A stretch of DNA of 64,000 nucleotides from Pseudomonas lini (GTDB lineage: Bacteria; Pseudomonadota; Gammaproteobacteria; Pseudomonadales; Pseudomonadaceae): positions 248,001-312,000 of the forward strand of contig NZ_JAUSSR010000004.1 in the NCBI RefSeq assembly GCF_030812475.1, given 5' to 3'. The notes beneath the pieces were generated by a model. It saw only the letters and a program-made list of their open reading frames with translations. It had not been told where the DNA came from and did no database searches. The position numbers and the translations under genes were made by a program. Numbering within the stretch: the stretch's first letter is position 1; every line of letters begins with the position of its first letter. Below are positions 1 to 8,804 of this stretch, one piece after another.

Positions 1-157
1 GCCACTGTTGGAGGTCAATGGCGCCCTGCCCCAGCAGATCATCGGCCACTCGCAACAGCTCGGCGTAATGGGCATCAGGGGATTGCTGCCAGTAGGCTTT
101 GTCTTCCAACAGGCGCTGCCACGACGCAAGGTCAGGCGGCTTCAGGTCGTCGCTCAT
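1..157 (-). CDS. Hypothetical protein, partial (N-terminal 52 residues)
   Basis: The reading frame starts with ATG at 157 on the minus strand and runs off the left edge. It begins MSDDLKPPDLASWQRLLEDK and continues as an acidic, Trp- and Leu-rich helical-looking stretch. A GGAG ribosome binding site lies 7 bases before the start. No signal peptide or recognisable domain is visible in this fragment. I do not recognise the family. It looks like a small cytoplasmic Pseudomonas protein, and the rest lies outside the window. Confidence 0.5.
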   Translation of the reverse strand, partial: MSDDLKPPDLASWQRLLEDKAYWQQSPDAHYAELLRVADDLLGQGAIDLQQW

Positions 158-225
158 GACGGGCTCCAGCTTGGGCATTCGTACGGTAGAGGGTTGGCCA
201 GCGTTCGGAGTTCCGACGGGATTGG

Positions 226-285
226 GTGAAGATCAAGAGATCGCAGCCTCGCTTTGCTCAACAGCGCCTAACGGGGCAACGCGAT
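226..285. repeat. REP-like intergenic sequence
   Basis: The stretch around GATCGCAGCCTCGCTTTGCT and CAACAGCGCC resembles the element seen again at about 61120-61165 in this window (AGATCACAGCCTCGCTCCGC, GACAGCGCCTACAGG). It fills the gap between the partial gene and the lipoprotein gene, and probably belongs to the REP-type repeats found throughout the window. Confidence 0.45.
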
Positions 286-294
286 CTTTTGAAG

Positions 295-1365
295 TTAATA
301 GCCGGTCATTTCCAGATAGCCCTGCCCGCCATGGCTGCCACTCAACTGCACCGGTCCTTCCCAATAGGGAATGCGCAAATCCATCCAGGCCTTGGGGTTG
401 AGCGCATCGAGGGTGATGTGGAGTTGCTTGCCGGGAATCTTGATCGACCAGCGCACCGGCATGGAACGTCCGGCGACTTTCGCCGTGTCCTGCGGTGTGA
501 GGAGGATGTCGGTGGCGTGCAGTGACTGCGCCTGCCCCTCGGCGTCGATCCAGGTGCCGGTGAGGTACGGCTCGCCGTCCTTATGCCGCATGCGGTACAG
601 CATGACCTGTTCGCCGCTGTCCAGGTGCAGGGAAAACCAGTCCCAGCCCGTTTGATTCGCGGTCAGCGGCTGGCTGCTCCATTCGCGATCGAGCCAGGCC
701 GGGCCGCTGACCTGATACACCTTGCCATCGAGTTCGAGTGTGCCGCTGGCCTGGAAAAACGGCTGGCTGTAATAGTAGGACGCCTGGCCCAGTTCGGACT
801 TTTGGCTGAAGCCCTGGTCGCCCTGCAACACCAAGGGACGCGCAGAAGTCAGCCGCAGTTGGTAGTTGAACGCCTTGCCCCGGGCGCTGAGTTGCAGATC
901 GGCCAGAGGGTTGTCAGCGCTGGCCTGACTGCTGAAATACCAATCGTCGATCCACGCACTGAACGGTGTCAGGTTTACCCCGGCTTGACCGACGCCACCC
1001 CGGGCGTAACGTTCGGCAGCGTGGTGCACCGCTGCCGACGTCACCGCGGCATGCCCCAACCAGATGATCGGATTACCCCAGCCAGCGTGCTCGGGCGCAG
1101 CGTTCAGGGCACTGCGGAATAGCGTCCATTGCGCACCGAACTCGTTACCCTGTCGGTCCTTGAGGTTCGCGGTGACATACCACCACTCGATGCGAAAACC
1201 GTCATGTGGGCCGTGATCCGCAGGGAAACTGAAGGCCCTGCCCGGCACCACCGGTTTGAACGCGGCAGCCTGATTGCCCAGCCCCGCGAAACCTTTCTCG
1301 TCTGGCGCCGGGTTATCGCACCCGCCGAGCAACGCCAGCAACAACACACCGACCTTAATCCTCAT
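295..1365 (-). CDS. AttH-like lipocalin/CrtC-family lipoprotein
   Basis: A 356-residue protein with a lipoprotein signal (MRIKVGVLLLALLGGC, lipobox LLGG|C at about residue 15-18) followed by a lipocalin-like AttH/CrtC fold. Visible family features are DHGPHDGFRIEWWYVTANL near the N-terminus and the repeated Trp-rich strands (PAWLDREWSSQPL, GWDWFSLHL). In this family the protein is the periplasmic, outer-membrane-anchored partner of an AttEFGH-type ABC transporter. The substrate is unknown. The ATG at 1365 is preferred over the in-frame TTG at 1371 because GAGGA lies about 10 bases before it. It overlaps the end of the permease gene, so the three genes form one operon. Confidence 0.8.
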   Translation of the reverse strand: MRIKVGVLLLALLGGCDNPAPDEKGFAGLGNQAAAFKPVVPGRAFSFPADHGPHDGFRIEWWYVTANLKDRQGNEFGAQWTLFRSALNAAPEHAGWGNPIIWLGHAAVTSAAVHHAAERYARGGVGQAGVNLTPFSAWIDDWYFSSQASADNPLADLQLSARGKAFNYQLRLTSARPLVLQGDQGFSQKSELGQASYYYSQPFFQASGTLELDGKVYQVSGPAWLDREWSSQPLTANQTGWDWFSLHLDSGEQVMLYRMRHKDGEPYLTGTWIDAEGQAQSLHATDILLTPQDTAKVAGRSMPVRWSIKIPGKQLHITLDALNPKAWMDLRIPYWEGPVQLSGSHGGQGYLEMTGY

Positions 1366-3859
1366 GGGCAAAGGTCCTCAACAGATCCGCCGGTTGCGTG
1401 CGATACAGCGAATACAGCGGCCACGCCGACGCCAGCAAGGTCGCGAGCAACGCCAGCGCCATCAACTGCAACAACTGCAGCGGAAACACCCGCAATGGCA
1501 GGCGCCAACCGAAGGCCTGGACGTTGATCACCGCATCCAGGCACCAGGCCAGCGCGATGCCCAACGGCAACGCCAGCACCAGCGTCAGCACCGCCAGCAG
1601 CCAGGTTTGCCCGAGGTTGAGCAGCATCAATTGCCGGCGCGTCACACCCAATGCCCATAGCGGTGCAAGCTGCCCCAGGCGACTCTGGCTCTGGGTCAGC
1701 AGGCTGATGAACAACGCCACGCCCGCCACGCAGAGGGTCAGGCTGTTGAGCGCAGCGGTCGCGGCGAAGGTGCGTTCGAAGACTTGCGTGGACCAGCCCT
1801 TGAGCCGTGCCTGATCGACAATGCGGCTGTCTTCCAGATCGAAGCGCGCTTGCAGCGTTGTGAGGAATGCCGGGATCGACGGCGGGTCGATGCGCAGGTT
1901 GAAGCGGTTGGGGGTCAGCTGTGGCCAGCCGCGCAGCAGGTGGTCGGCGTTGACAAGAATGTGGCCCTTGGGATTGCCGTAGTCGGCGTAGATTCCGACG
2001 ATCTGTGGCGACCAGGGTCCACCCGGTGTCGGTATCGTCAGGTGATCGCCAAGGCGCACCTTCAAGCGCCGGGCCAATTGCTCGCTGAGCATCAACGTAT
2101 CGTCGCTGGCCAGGCGATCCCACGGCTTGTCGCCCAACGCCTCCAGCAGCGGCCAGTGCTGGCGGTAGGTCGGGTGATCGATGACGCCGAAGACATCCGC
2201 CGGCCAACCTTGCAACTGGACGGACACCTGCCAGTTGGGCAGCACCGCGGTGAGCTGCGGCTGTTGTTTGAGCCAAGTGTGCAGCTCCCTGGCTTGCGCC
2301 GGGTTTTGCGGATTGAGGTAGAGTTCGGCGGTCAACCGTTGTTCGAGCCAGTCGCTGAAGGTCTGGCGGAAACCGGCGGTCATGCTGCCGGCACCGATGT
2401 TGGCGGCCAGGGCCAACAGCAGCGCCATCAGCGCCAGGCTCAGGGCCGGCAATTGCTGTCGGCAATCGGCAACAAACCATTGGCCAAGCACCGAGCGGCT
2501 GCGCTGCAACACCAGGCTCAGCACGCTATTGAGCACCACCGGCAGCGCCAGCGCGGCACCGAGCAACAGCGCGGCCATCAGCACGAAACCGCTGGCCAGG
2601 CTGTCGCCCCGCAGCAACGCCAGCAGCGCAATCACAGCGGCAGCCCCGGCCACCCAACCCTGGCGTCGCAACCAGCGCGCGTGGGCCTGATGCCAGGCCT
2701 GCGGGTCCGCCAGGGCCAGCAATGGCAGACGCGCTGCCCGCCACAGGCTGCTGGCACCTGCCAGCAAGGCACCGAGCAGGCTAAGGCCGACACCGCTGAG
2801 CCACCACCACGGACTGAGGCTCAACTGCCCCGCCACCTCGGCGCCATACAGCCCGCGCAGACTGGCGGCGACATCCGGCAACAGCACGCTGGCCAGCAAG
2901 TAGCCGCTGACCACGCCGGCGAGACCGCCGATCAGTGCCAGGCCACCCAGTTCAACGGTCAGGCACGCAATCAACATCCGCGCGCTGACGCCGCAGGCGC
3001 GCAAGGTTCGCAACAATCCCCGGCGCTGCTCCAACGCCAGGCCGATGGCGGCGTGTACGATGAACAGGCCGACCACGAATGACAGGAACCCCAGGGCATC
3101 GAGGTTCAGGTGAAAGCTCTCGGTCAGGCGCGCAAGATTGTTCTCTTCACCGCTGCTCTTGAGCTGCAGCTGGCCTTCGAATTGATCGGGCAGCGTCGCG
3201 CTGAAGTCCTTGGGCAGCAGCAGGCGCGACAGCTGATCCGGCAAGCCGAGGATCTGCTGGGCGAAGCCGATATCCACCAGCAATATACCCGGCGCCATAT
3301 CGGTTTCAGCCTGCAATGGCGGCAACACGGCGCCACTCAGGCTCACAGGCTGTTCACCCTCGCGCAAGCCCAACGCCTGCAGGGTCTGCGGCGAAACCCA
3401 GGTCCTGCCTGGCGGGCTGAAAAATTCGACGATCTGCTCGATCGCCAGTGCCTGCCCGGCCACCGCGGAGCCGGCTGGCAGCGACACCGGCTCGATGCCC
3501 ATCAACTGCAGACGCTGGTCTTCATGCCCCTTGAGCATCACCCGACCTTGCAGCACCGGGGACACCGGCCAGCCCGCACGGCGCAGATCGACAAACACTT
3601 GTTGAGAAAAGGTGGCGCCGCCGGGGGTACCGAGACTGGCCTGGGGTTCACCGCCGATCAACTGGCTGGCCCGGGCATAGCTGTCCCGCGCCTGGCTGTT
3701 CAGCGCCTGCACACCGGCCAGCAGACTGGTGGCGAGCCAGAGCCCGGTCAACACGCTGAAGAATTGCACCGGGTGCTGCCGCCAATGGCTGAGCAGCGCC
3801 CGCAAGGTTTCGCCGAGGACCCGCACCTCAGCGCTCGCCCGCGCCAGCCAGACGGCCAC
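1355..3859 (-). CDS. ABC transporter permease, FtsX/MacB-like (AttF/AttG-type)
   Basis: An 834-residue membrane protein with one N-terminal transmembrane segment, a large extracytoplasmic region, then a cluster of membrane helices (about 260-460). A second extracytoplasmic domain and C-terminal helices (about 700-820) follow. This duplicated FtsX-type layout fits a fused AttF+AttG permease. It probably moves a lipid or lipoprotein-like substrate to the partner lipoprotein encoded downstream. The start appears to be GTG at 3859, overlapping the ATPase gene by about 30 bases, and the end overlaps the lipoprotein gene, so translation is probably coupled. The substrate cannot be read from sequence. 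Confidence 0.85.
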   Translation of the reverse strand: MAVWLARASAEVRVLGETLRALLSHWRQHPVQFFSVLTGLWLATSLLAGVQALNSQARDSYARASQLIGGEPQASLGTPGGATFSQQVFVDLRRAGWPVSPVLQGRVMLKGHEDQRLQLMGIEPVSLPAGSAVAGQALAIEQIVEFFSPPGRTWVSPQTLQALGLREGEQPVSLSGAVLPPLQAETDMAPGILLVDIGFAQQILGLPDQLSRLLLPKDFSATLPDQFEGQLQLKSSGEENNLARLTESFHLNLDALGFLSFVVGLFIVHAAIGLALEQRRGLLRTLRACGVSARMLIACLTVELGGLALIGGLAGVVSGYLLASVLLPDVAASLRGLYGAEVAGQLSLSPWWWLSGVGLSLLGALLAGASSLWRAARLPLLALADPQAWHQAHARWLRRQGWVAGAAAVIALLALLRGDSLASGFVLMAALLLGAALALPVVLNSVLSLVLQRSRSVLGQWFVADCRQQLPALSLALMALLLALAANIGAGSMTAGFRQTFSDWLEQRLTAELYLNPQNPAQARELHTWLKQQPQLTAVLPNWQVSVQLQGWPADVFGVIDHPTYRQHWPLLEALGDKPWDRLASDDTLMLSEQLARRLKVRLGDHLTIPTPGGPWSPQIVGIYADYGNPKGHILVNADHLLRGWPQLTPNRFNLRIDPPSIPAFLTTLQARFDLEDSRIVDQARLKGWSTQVFERTFAATAALNSLTLCVAGVALFISLLTQSQSRLGQLAPLWALGVTRRQLMLLNLGQTWLLAVLTLVLALPLGIALAWCLDAVINVQAFGWRLPLRVFPLQLLQLMALALLATLLASAWPLYSLYRTQPADLLRTFAHED

Positions 3860-4496
3860 CTTGCAGCACTACTTTCTCTGCCAGTCTCGCCGCGACCCGA
3901 GGGCTGTGGGTGACCATCAACAAGGTCGTGGGGCTGTCGTCGAGCAGTTCCAGCAGCAACTTCAACACCTCGTCGCTGGTGGCTTCATCGAGGCTGCCGG
4001 TGGGTTCGTCGGCCAGCAGCAGTTTCGGTTGCGAGGCCAGCGCCCGGCCCAGCGCCACCCGCTGCTGCTGCCCGCCGGACAACTGCTCCGGATAACGTCG
4101 CAGCAGATCAGCCAACCCCAGACGCTGTACCAGGTGCGCCTGCCAGCGCGGATCATGCCGCCCCGCCAGCCGTGCCTGGAACGCCAGGTTGTCCTCCACC
4201 CGCAAGCTGCCGATCAGGTTGAACTGCTGGAACACCAGGCCGATTTCAGTCCGCCGCCAGTTCGCCAATTGGCCTTCGCTCATCTGCTCCAGTCGATGCC
4301 CGCCGCTGACGATGCTGCCGCGATCGACCTTGTCCAGCCCGGCGATCAAGTGCAGCAAGGTGCTTTTGCCGCTGCCCGACTCGCCCATCAGCGCCAGGCT
4401 GCTGCCGGGTTTCAAGGTCAGGTCGACGCCTTGCAATACGGGCAATCGACCCTGGGGAGTGACGTAGCTTTTGAAAACGCCTTGGACCGACAGCAT
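3828..4496 (-). CDS. ABC transporter ATP-binding protein (LolD/MacB/AttE-type)
   Basis: A 222-residue ATPase with Walker A GESGSGKST (about 39-47), Q-loop VFQQFNLIGSL, signature LSGGQQQR, Walker B LLLADEPTGSLD and switch His in MVTHSPR. The VFQQFNL and DEPTGSLD forms are typical of the LolD/MacB/FtsE branch, which powers FtsX-type permeases, matching the neighbouring gene. It is first in a three-gene minus-strand operon (ATPase, permease, lipoprotein). Length is normal for the family. Confidence 0.92.
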   Translation of the reverse strand: MLSVQGVFKSYVTPQGRLPVLQGVDLTLKPGSSLALMGESGSGKSTLLHLIAGLDKVDRGSIVSGGHRLEQMSEGQLANWRRTEIGLVFQQFNLIGSLRVEDNLAFQARLAGRHDPRWQAHLVQRLGLADLLRRYPEQLSGGQQQRVALGRALASQPKLLLADEPTGSLDEATSDEVLKLLLELLDDSPTTLLMVTHSPRVAARLAEKVVLQGGRLAGAGER

Positions 4497-4651
4497 GGGG
4501 CAGGCTCGTTGAGGTCAGTGAGGCTAGGATAGCGGACGGCACTGATGCCGCGTTATCGTTCTTCGCCGGTAAGCCAGAGAAGAGGGCGATATATCCCACA
4601 CACCTCTAGGAAAAAACCTCGAAACCCAAGGAATCGCCTGACTGCTCATCC

Positions 4652-4667
4652 GTATCCATTTGGATAC
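4652..4667. promoter_or_regulatory. Perfect 6-4-6 palindrome, likely antitoxin operator
   Basis: GTATCC-ATTT-GGATAC lies 9 bases before the toxin start codon at 4677. HigA/RelB-type antitoxins commonly repress their own operon through a short palindrome at the promoter, so this is the obvious operator candidate. The assignment rests on position and symmetry only. Confidence 0.6.
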
Positions 4668-4676
4668 ACTTGAGTA

Positions 4677-4970
4677 ATGAATTATCTTATCCAACAAACC
4701 ATAATGTTTGTGAAGTGGCATTCCTCAATTCGCGACTTGCGAGCGAAGGTTGCCATCGCTCGTCGAATCGACCGTGCATCTGTGGGTAATCTTGGCGATG
4801 TCAAGTCGGTTGGCGACGGTGTTTCCGAAATGCGCGTGGACGTCGGAGCTGGCTATCGGCTCTACTTCACTTTGCGGAATGGAGTGGTCATCATCCTGCT
4901 GGCTGGTGGTGACAAATCTTCGCAAAATGCTGACATCCGGCGAGCAAAAAAATTGGCAGAGGAAGTTTAA
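4677..4970 (+). CDS. Type II toxin, RelE/HigB-like addiction module killer protein
   Basis: A 97-residue protein of the RelE/ParE superfamily, in the addiction module killer branch. Family landmarks are LRDLRAKVAIARRIDR-like basic helices, GNLGDVKSVGDGVSEMRVD, GYRLYF and the C-terminal LAGGDKSSQNADIRRAKKLA. Members usually cleave mRNA at the ribosome. The antitoxin gene starts 2 bases after its stop, the usual toxin-first order for this HigBA-like type. The start at 4677 gives the normal length for the family. The palindrome immediately upstream supports autoregulation. Confidence 0.88.
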   Translation: MNYLIQQTIMFVKWHSSIRDLRAKVAIARRIDRASVGNLGDVKSVGDGVSEMRVDVGAGYRLYFTLRNGVVIILLAGGDKSSQNADIRRAKKLAEEV

Positions 4971-4972
4971 AC

Positions 4973-5281
4973 ATGAGCCAGACTTTGATTACATTCGATA
5001 TGGCAGCGTTGCTCGACAGTGACGAAGCTATCAGCGAGTACCTCTCCCAAGTACTCGCAGACGGAGACAACGAGGAATTTCTTCGGGCTATTGGCTACGT
5101 GGTGAAGGCTCGTGGCATGACACAAATTGCCAAAGAGTCTGGTATGGGTCGCGAAAGTCTGTACAAGGCCTTCTCACCAGGTGCAAAACCACGTTTTGAA
5201 ACAGTGATGAAGGTCATTCATGCCCTAGGCATCGATCTCTGCGCCCAGCCTGGCCACGCAGTAAACCATCTCAATCCTTGA
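4973..5281 (+). CDS. HigA-like antitoxin (addiction module antidote protein)
   Basis: A 102-residue DNA-binding antitoxin. The N-terminal part (FDMAALLDSDEAISEYLSQV) is the toxin-binding segment typical of this antidote family. Residues about 40-95 form a Cro/CI-type helix-turn-helix (TQIAKESGMGRESLYKAF, then PRFETVMKVIHALGID). It neutralises the toxin encoded just upstream and probably represses both genes through the palindrome at 4652-4667. The pair lies at the edge of the manganese cluster but shows no functional link to it. Confidence 0.88.
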   Translation: MSQTLITFDMAALLDSDEAISEYLSQVLADGDNEEFLRAIGYVVKARGMTQIAKESGMGRESLYKAFSPGAKPRFETVMKVIHALGIDLCAQPGHAVNHLNP

Positions 5282-5429
5282 GCTTTTTTTGCATCAACTT
5301 GCTCCCTTCCCCACCCACGTAAACAACGGCAATTGCGCCTTCCGAGGCATCGCAAACGCGTACCCCATATGCCAGCTATAGTTAATGACCTTGGGGAAAT
5401 GCGGGAATACCGATTTCGCAGGTGCAACC

Positions 5430-5816
5430 ATGAACAAAACCGATCTGATGCTGGCGTTCGCTGTCTGCCTGACCACCGCCGCCCAGGCGGACGACCTGAC
5501 CCCCACCACCGATTACAGCAGCGGGTTCAACTATTACGGCGAGAACCAACCCTTCGCCCATCCCGTTCCACCCTCCCTGAGCACCGTGCCGCCGCGGTCG
5601 TACATTCCGACGGCCCCGGGGGAGTTCATCCCGATTGCGAGCCAGCATGTGTTCTACGACTCAAGATTGCCAACCGTCGCGGATGCCACCGTGCGGGTTT
5701 TCATCCGCTCCTACGACGCCGAACGCGGCGTCTACGTCAACGAAGAAGTCCAAGACCCCAGCTGTATGCTCGCTTGCCTCGGCGGCCAGCAACAGCCTGC
5801 CCAGGTCTACCACTGA
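5430..5816 (+). CDS. Small secreted hypothetical protein
   Basis: A 128-residue protein with a clear Sec signal peptide (MNKTDLMLAFAVCLTTAAQA, cleavage after AQA). The mature chain is Pro- and Tyr-rich with PTAPGEFIPIASQHVFYDSR and a Cys pair in the tail (SCMLACLGG). The ATG at 5430 is chosen over an earlier in-frame ATG at 5385 because it begins the signal peptide. The gene converges on the response regulator gene and overlaps its end by 10 bases. I do not recognise the family. A periplasmic or extracellular role is inferred from the signal peptide only. Confidence 0.7.
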   Translation: MNKTDLMLAFAVCLTTAAQADDLTPTTDYSSGFNYYGENQPFAHPVPPSLSTVPPRSYIPTAPGEFIPIASQHVFYDSRLPTVADATVRVFIRSYDAERGVYVNEEVQDPSCMLACLGGQQQPAQVYH

Positions 5817-7237
5817 CGTTTGTCCGGACGTGCGAGGCCGAGTTTTTCGATCCGATAACGCAGCATGTCGCGGCTCAGGCCCAGCAGTCGTGCCGACTTG
5901 GTGACGTTCCAGTCGGTCTTGTCGAGCATCTTGCGCACCATGTCGCGCTCCACTTCCGGCAAATTCATCGACTCGGTGCCGTTGTAGGTCGGACGCGGTT
6001 CGCTGTGCTGGGGTTCCTGCTGGTACGCCAGCGGCTCGTCCACCAGGCTCAGGCACACGTTCAACTGGTGGGTGGCAATGGTGTCGCTTTGGGCCAGCAG
6101 CACGGTCTGTTCGAGCATGTTGCGCAACTCGCGCACATTGCCCGGCCAGCTGTAGTTGAGCAGCAACTCTTCGGCTTGGTCGCTGAAATGCAGGTTCGGT
6201 TTGCCATAGCGTTTGCCATGGATCGCCAGGAAATGCCGGGCCAGCACCAGGATGTCTTCGCCACGGGCGTACAGGCGCGGCATCTTGATCGAGATGATGC
6301 GCAAGCGAAAGAACAGGTCGCGGCGGAACTTGCCCTGCTGCACCATCTGTTCGAGGTTGCAGTTGGTGGCGCTGATCACCCGCAAGTCGACTTTGCGCTC
6401 CTTCACCGAGCCGACCCGGCGTATGGTCCGGTCTTCCAGCAGCTTCAGCAGTTTGGCTTGCAGCAGCAGGTCCATTTCCCCGACTTCATCGAGAAACAGC
6501 GTACCGCCATCGGCCGCTTCTACCAGCCCGACGCGACGGTCCTTGGCGTCGGTGAAGGCGCCTTTCTCATGACCGAACAGCTCCGACTCCACCAGGTTGG
6601 AAGGAATCGACGCGCAGTTGAATTCTATGAACGGGCCTTTGCTGCGCGGACCGTCGAAGTGCAGCGCCCGGGCGACCAGTTCCTTACCGGTGCCGGTCTC
6701 GCCTTCGATGAGCACGGGCGGCAGATCGGCATTGGCCATGCGCCGTTCGGCGTCGAGCAACTGGCCGATGGTGTTTTTCAGATACTGCATGGGTGCCGAG
6801 TCGCCGATCAAGGCCTGCACCCCGGACTTCTGCGCTTCGCGCTCCTGATAAAACGACAGCGTGCGCTCCATCCGCTCGGTGGCCAGTGCCTTGTCCAGCA
6901 GCAGCTTGAGTTCCGGCAGCGCCACCGGCTTGGTGACGTAATGGAACGCGCCCTCTTTCATTGCCGTCACGGCATCTTCGACGTTGCCGTAGCCGGTCAT
7001 CATGATCACTTTCAGATCCGGCGCGCTGATGCGCAGCTTCTGGATCAGGTCGTGACCGCTCATGCCCGGCAGCGAATTGTCGGTGAGCACCACATCAGGC
7101 ACGAACGTGCTCAATTGCTCCAGTGCATCCTCGGCCGAGTGGCAGATTGTCACCTCGAAGTCTTTGCGCTCAAGGTAAGTCTGAATATTCTCGGCAAGGA
7201 GTTCATCATCCTCGACCAGCAGTATGCTGCGCTCCAT
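5807..7237 (-). CDS. mnxR: Sigma-54-dependent response regulator, MnxR-like
   Basis: A 476-residue NtrC-family activator. The receiver domain (1-120) has phosphoacceptor Asp53 in LTDNSLPGM and Lys103 in VTKP. The AAA+ domain (about 140-375) has Walker A GETGTGKE at 179-186, Walker B-type GGTLFLDEVGEM and an R-finger region. A Fis-type helix-turn-helix (about 435-470) ends the protein. The sigma-54 contact loop reads GAFTDA (226-231) rather than GAFTGA. The start overlaps the end of the upstream sensor kinase gene by 32 bases. In P. putida GB-1, MnxR with kinases MnxS1 and MnxS2 is required for Mn(II) oxidation. The identification here rests on this architecture plus the neighbouring mcoA- and mnxG-type genes. 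Confidence 0.8.
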   Translation of the reverse strand: MERSILLVEDDELLAENIQTYLERKDFEVTICHSAEDALEQLSTFVPDVVLTDNSLPGMSGHDLIQKLRISAPDLKVIMMTGYGNVEDAVTAMKEGAFHYVTKPVALPELKLLLDKALATERMERTLSFYQEREAQKSGVQALIGDSAPMQYLKNTIGQLLDAERRMANADLPPVLIEGETGTGKELVARALHFDGPRSKGPFIEFNCASIPSNLVESELFGHEKGAFTDAKDRRVGLVEAADGGTLFLDEVGEMDLLLQAKLLKLLEDRTIRRVGSVKERKVDLRVISATNCNLEQMVQQGKFRRDLFFRLRIISIKMPRLYARGEDILVLARHFLAIHGKRYGKPNLHFSDQAEELLLNYSWPGNVRELRNMLEQTVLLAQSDTIATHQLNVCLSLVDEPLAYQQEPQHSEPRPTYNGTESMNLPEVERDMVRKMLDKTDWNVTKSARLLGLSRDMLRYRIEKLGLARPDKRQW

Positions 7238-8702
7238 GTTCCCCTCCCGTTGCCACTTTAAAGTTGAGAATGACGCGGGTTCCTTCCTGCTCCTGGCTGG
7301 TCAGTACGACCGAGCCGTCGAAACGCTCCATTATTCGTTTGACCAGGGCCAGGCCTACGCCCAACCCGCCTTGTTTGGTGGTGAAAAACGGCTTGAACAC
7401 CATTTGCTGTTGCTGCTGGCTCATGCCCTTGCCCGTGTCGCTCAGGGTCATGCAGACCCGTCCTGGCTGCGGCGATTCGATATCGATACTGAGCACGCCG
7501 CCCTTGGGCATGGCTTCCAGGGCGTTGGCGAACAGGCTGTTGAGAATCTGCGTGAGCAAGACCCGTTGGCTGACAACCGCCGGACAAGCCCGTGGAGTGA
7601 AACGCACCTCGACGCCATAACGCTGGACCAGCGCGTCGAAAGCCCCCAGGGTGTCGTCGATGGCCAGCACCAGGTCCACCGTTTCATCGTCGTCATTCAC
7701 CGGCCGCAACGACATCAGCAACTCCCGGACCCAGCGCGACATGCGGTCGACCTGGTTGATGATGTCGCCGATGTTCTTTTGCGCGCCCTGGCTGGCGATG
7801 TCCTGGGCCAGTTCGGCGCTGGAGCGAATATTTGCCAGCGGATTGCGCAGGCTGTGAGCCACCGCCGAGGACATTTCTCCCAGGGCGACAAAGGTCTCGT
7901 TGCTAACCAGCTGTTTCTGCTGGCTCTCGAGCAGCTTGGCCGCACGCCGCACTATCCAGAACAACGCCAGGTAGATCCCCACGCCGCCGAGCACGGTCGC
8001 CAGCCAGATGGCCTTGAAACCGCGCTGGATGCGCGCCACCAGATCCACCGGTTCCTTGTAGATTTCCACCATGGCGACCACTTGGCTTCTGTCGGCATTG
8101 AACATCGGAATGTAATTCTCGATGAACAGGTATTCAGGCTCGCGCAGCAATCGCTGCTCGGGGCGTTCCTCGACGATCTCGTGGTAGCTGGTAGACACCG
8201 ACTCCTGCATGGCAAAGGACTCATCCAGCTCGTCATCGCCTTCAATGCGCTCACCGATCAACTCGGGATTGGTCGACCAGACGACGGTACGGTCCAGGGC
8301 ATACACCGTGGCCAGCAGCAGGTCGGGCAAATGCTCCACGTGATCGAGAAACTCGACACGGGCGGCGGCTCGGGTCGCCGGTTCGACATCAGGATAAGCA
8401 TGGTCCTGGCGCGGATCGAGCATTTCACCCATGGTTCGGTTGGGATTGATCGCAGCATGGCGGATTTCAGCCTCACCCATGGCCTGGATGAACTGCGCGG
8501 TCAGCATGGAATCGCGTTCGACACTCTCGATCACCACGAATCGCGTGGAAACGTAGCCCAGCCCCAGCGCCACGGCAGCGATGATGAAAAAACTGCCGAA
8601 GGAGAACCAACGCAGCAAATTGAATGGCCCGCGCCTGCCCTGGCGTTCTGCTGCCGCCGTCTGCAACGACGCGGCTGTTTTTTGTTGTTCCAATGTCTGC
8701 AT
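7206..8702 (-). CDS. Sensor histidine kinase, MnxS-like (cognate of MnxR)
   Basis: A 498-residue membrane kinase. Transmembrane helices lie at about 35-57 and 231-251 and flank a periplasmic sensor region of about 170 residues. The dimerisation domain carries His283 in AVAHSLRNP. The ATPase domain has the N-box (NSLFANALEAM), DTGKGM and GLGVGLALVKRIMERF. No HAMP domain is evident between the second helix and the H-box. It is translationally overlapped with the response regulator gene. It is a clear paralogue of the kinase at 12821-14275, sharing for example FNLLRWFS, IENYIP and AMVEIYKEP. It fits one of the two MnxS kinases known from P. putida GB-1, but I cannot tell MnxS1 from MnxS2. Confidence 0.85.
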   Translation of the reverse strand: MQTLEQQKTAASLQTAAAERQGRRGPFNLLRWFSFGSFFIIAAVALGLGYVSTRFVVIESVERDSMLTAQFIQAMGEAEIRHAAINPNRTMGEMLDPRQDHAYPDVEPATRAAARVEFLDHVEHLPDLLLATVYALDRTVVWSTNPELIGERIEGDDELDESFAMQESVSTSYHEIVEERPEQRLLREPEYLFIENYIPMFNADRSQVVAMVEIYKEPVDLVARIQRGFKAIWLATVLGGVGIYLALFWIVRRAAKLLESQQKQLVSNETFVALGEMSSAVAHSLRNPLANIRSSAELAQDIASQGAQKNIGDIINQVDRMSRWVRELLMSLRPVNDDDETVDLVLAIDDTLGAFDALVQRYGVEVRFTPRACPAVVSQRVLLTQILNSLFANALEAMPKGGVLSIDIESPQPGRVCMTLSDTGKGMSQQQQQMVFKPFFTTKQGGLGVGLALVKRIMERFDGSVVLTSQEQEGTRVILNFKVATGGEHGAQHTAGRG

Positions 8703-8804
8703 GGGTCGGTCCTGAGTGCTTGCAACAAGCCTTTTCAGCCGTGTTTGAAATCAGTGTAGGTGTCATTGTTCGAGACAGATGGCGCCATTGATACTATTTA
8801 GCCG

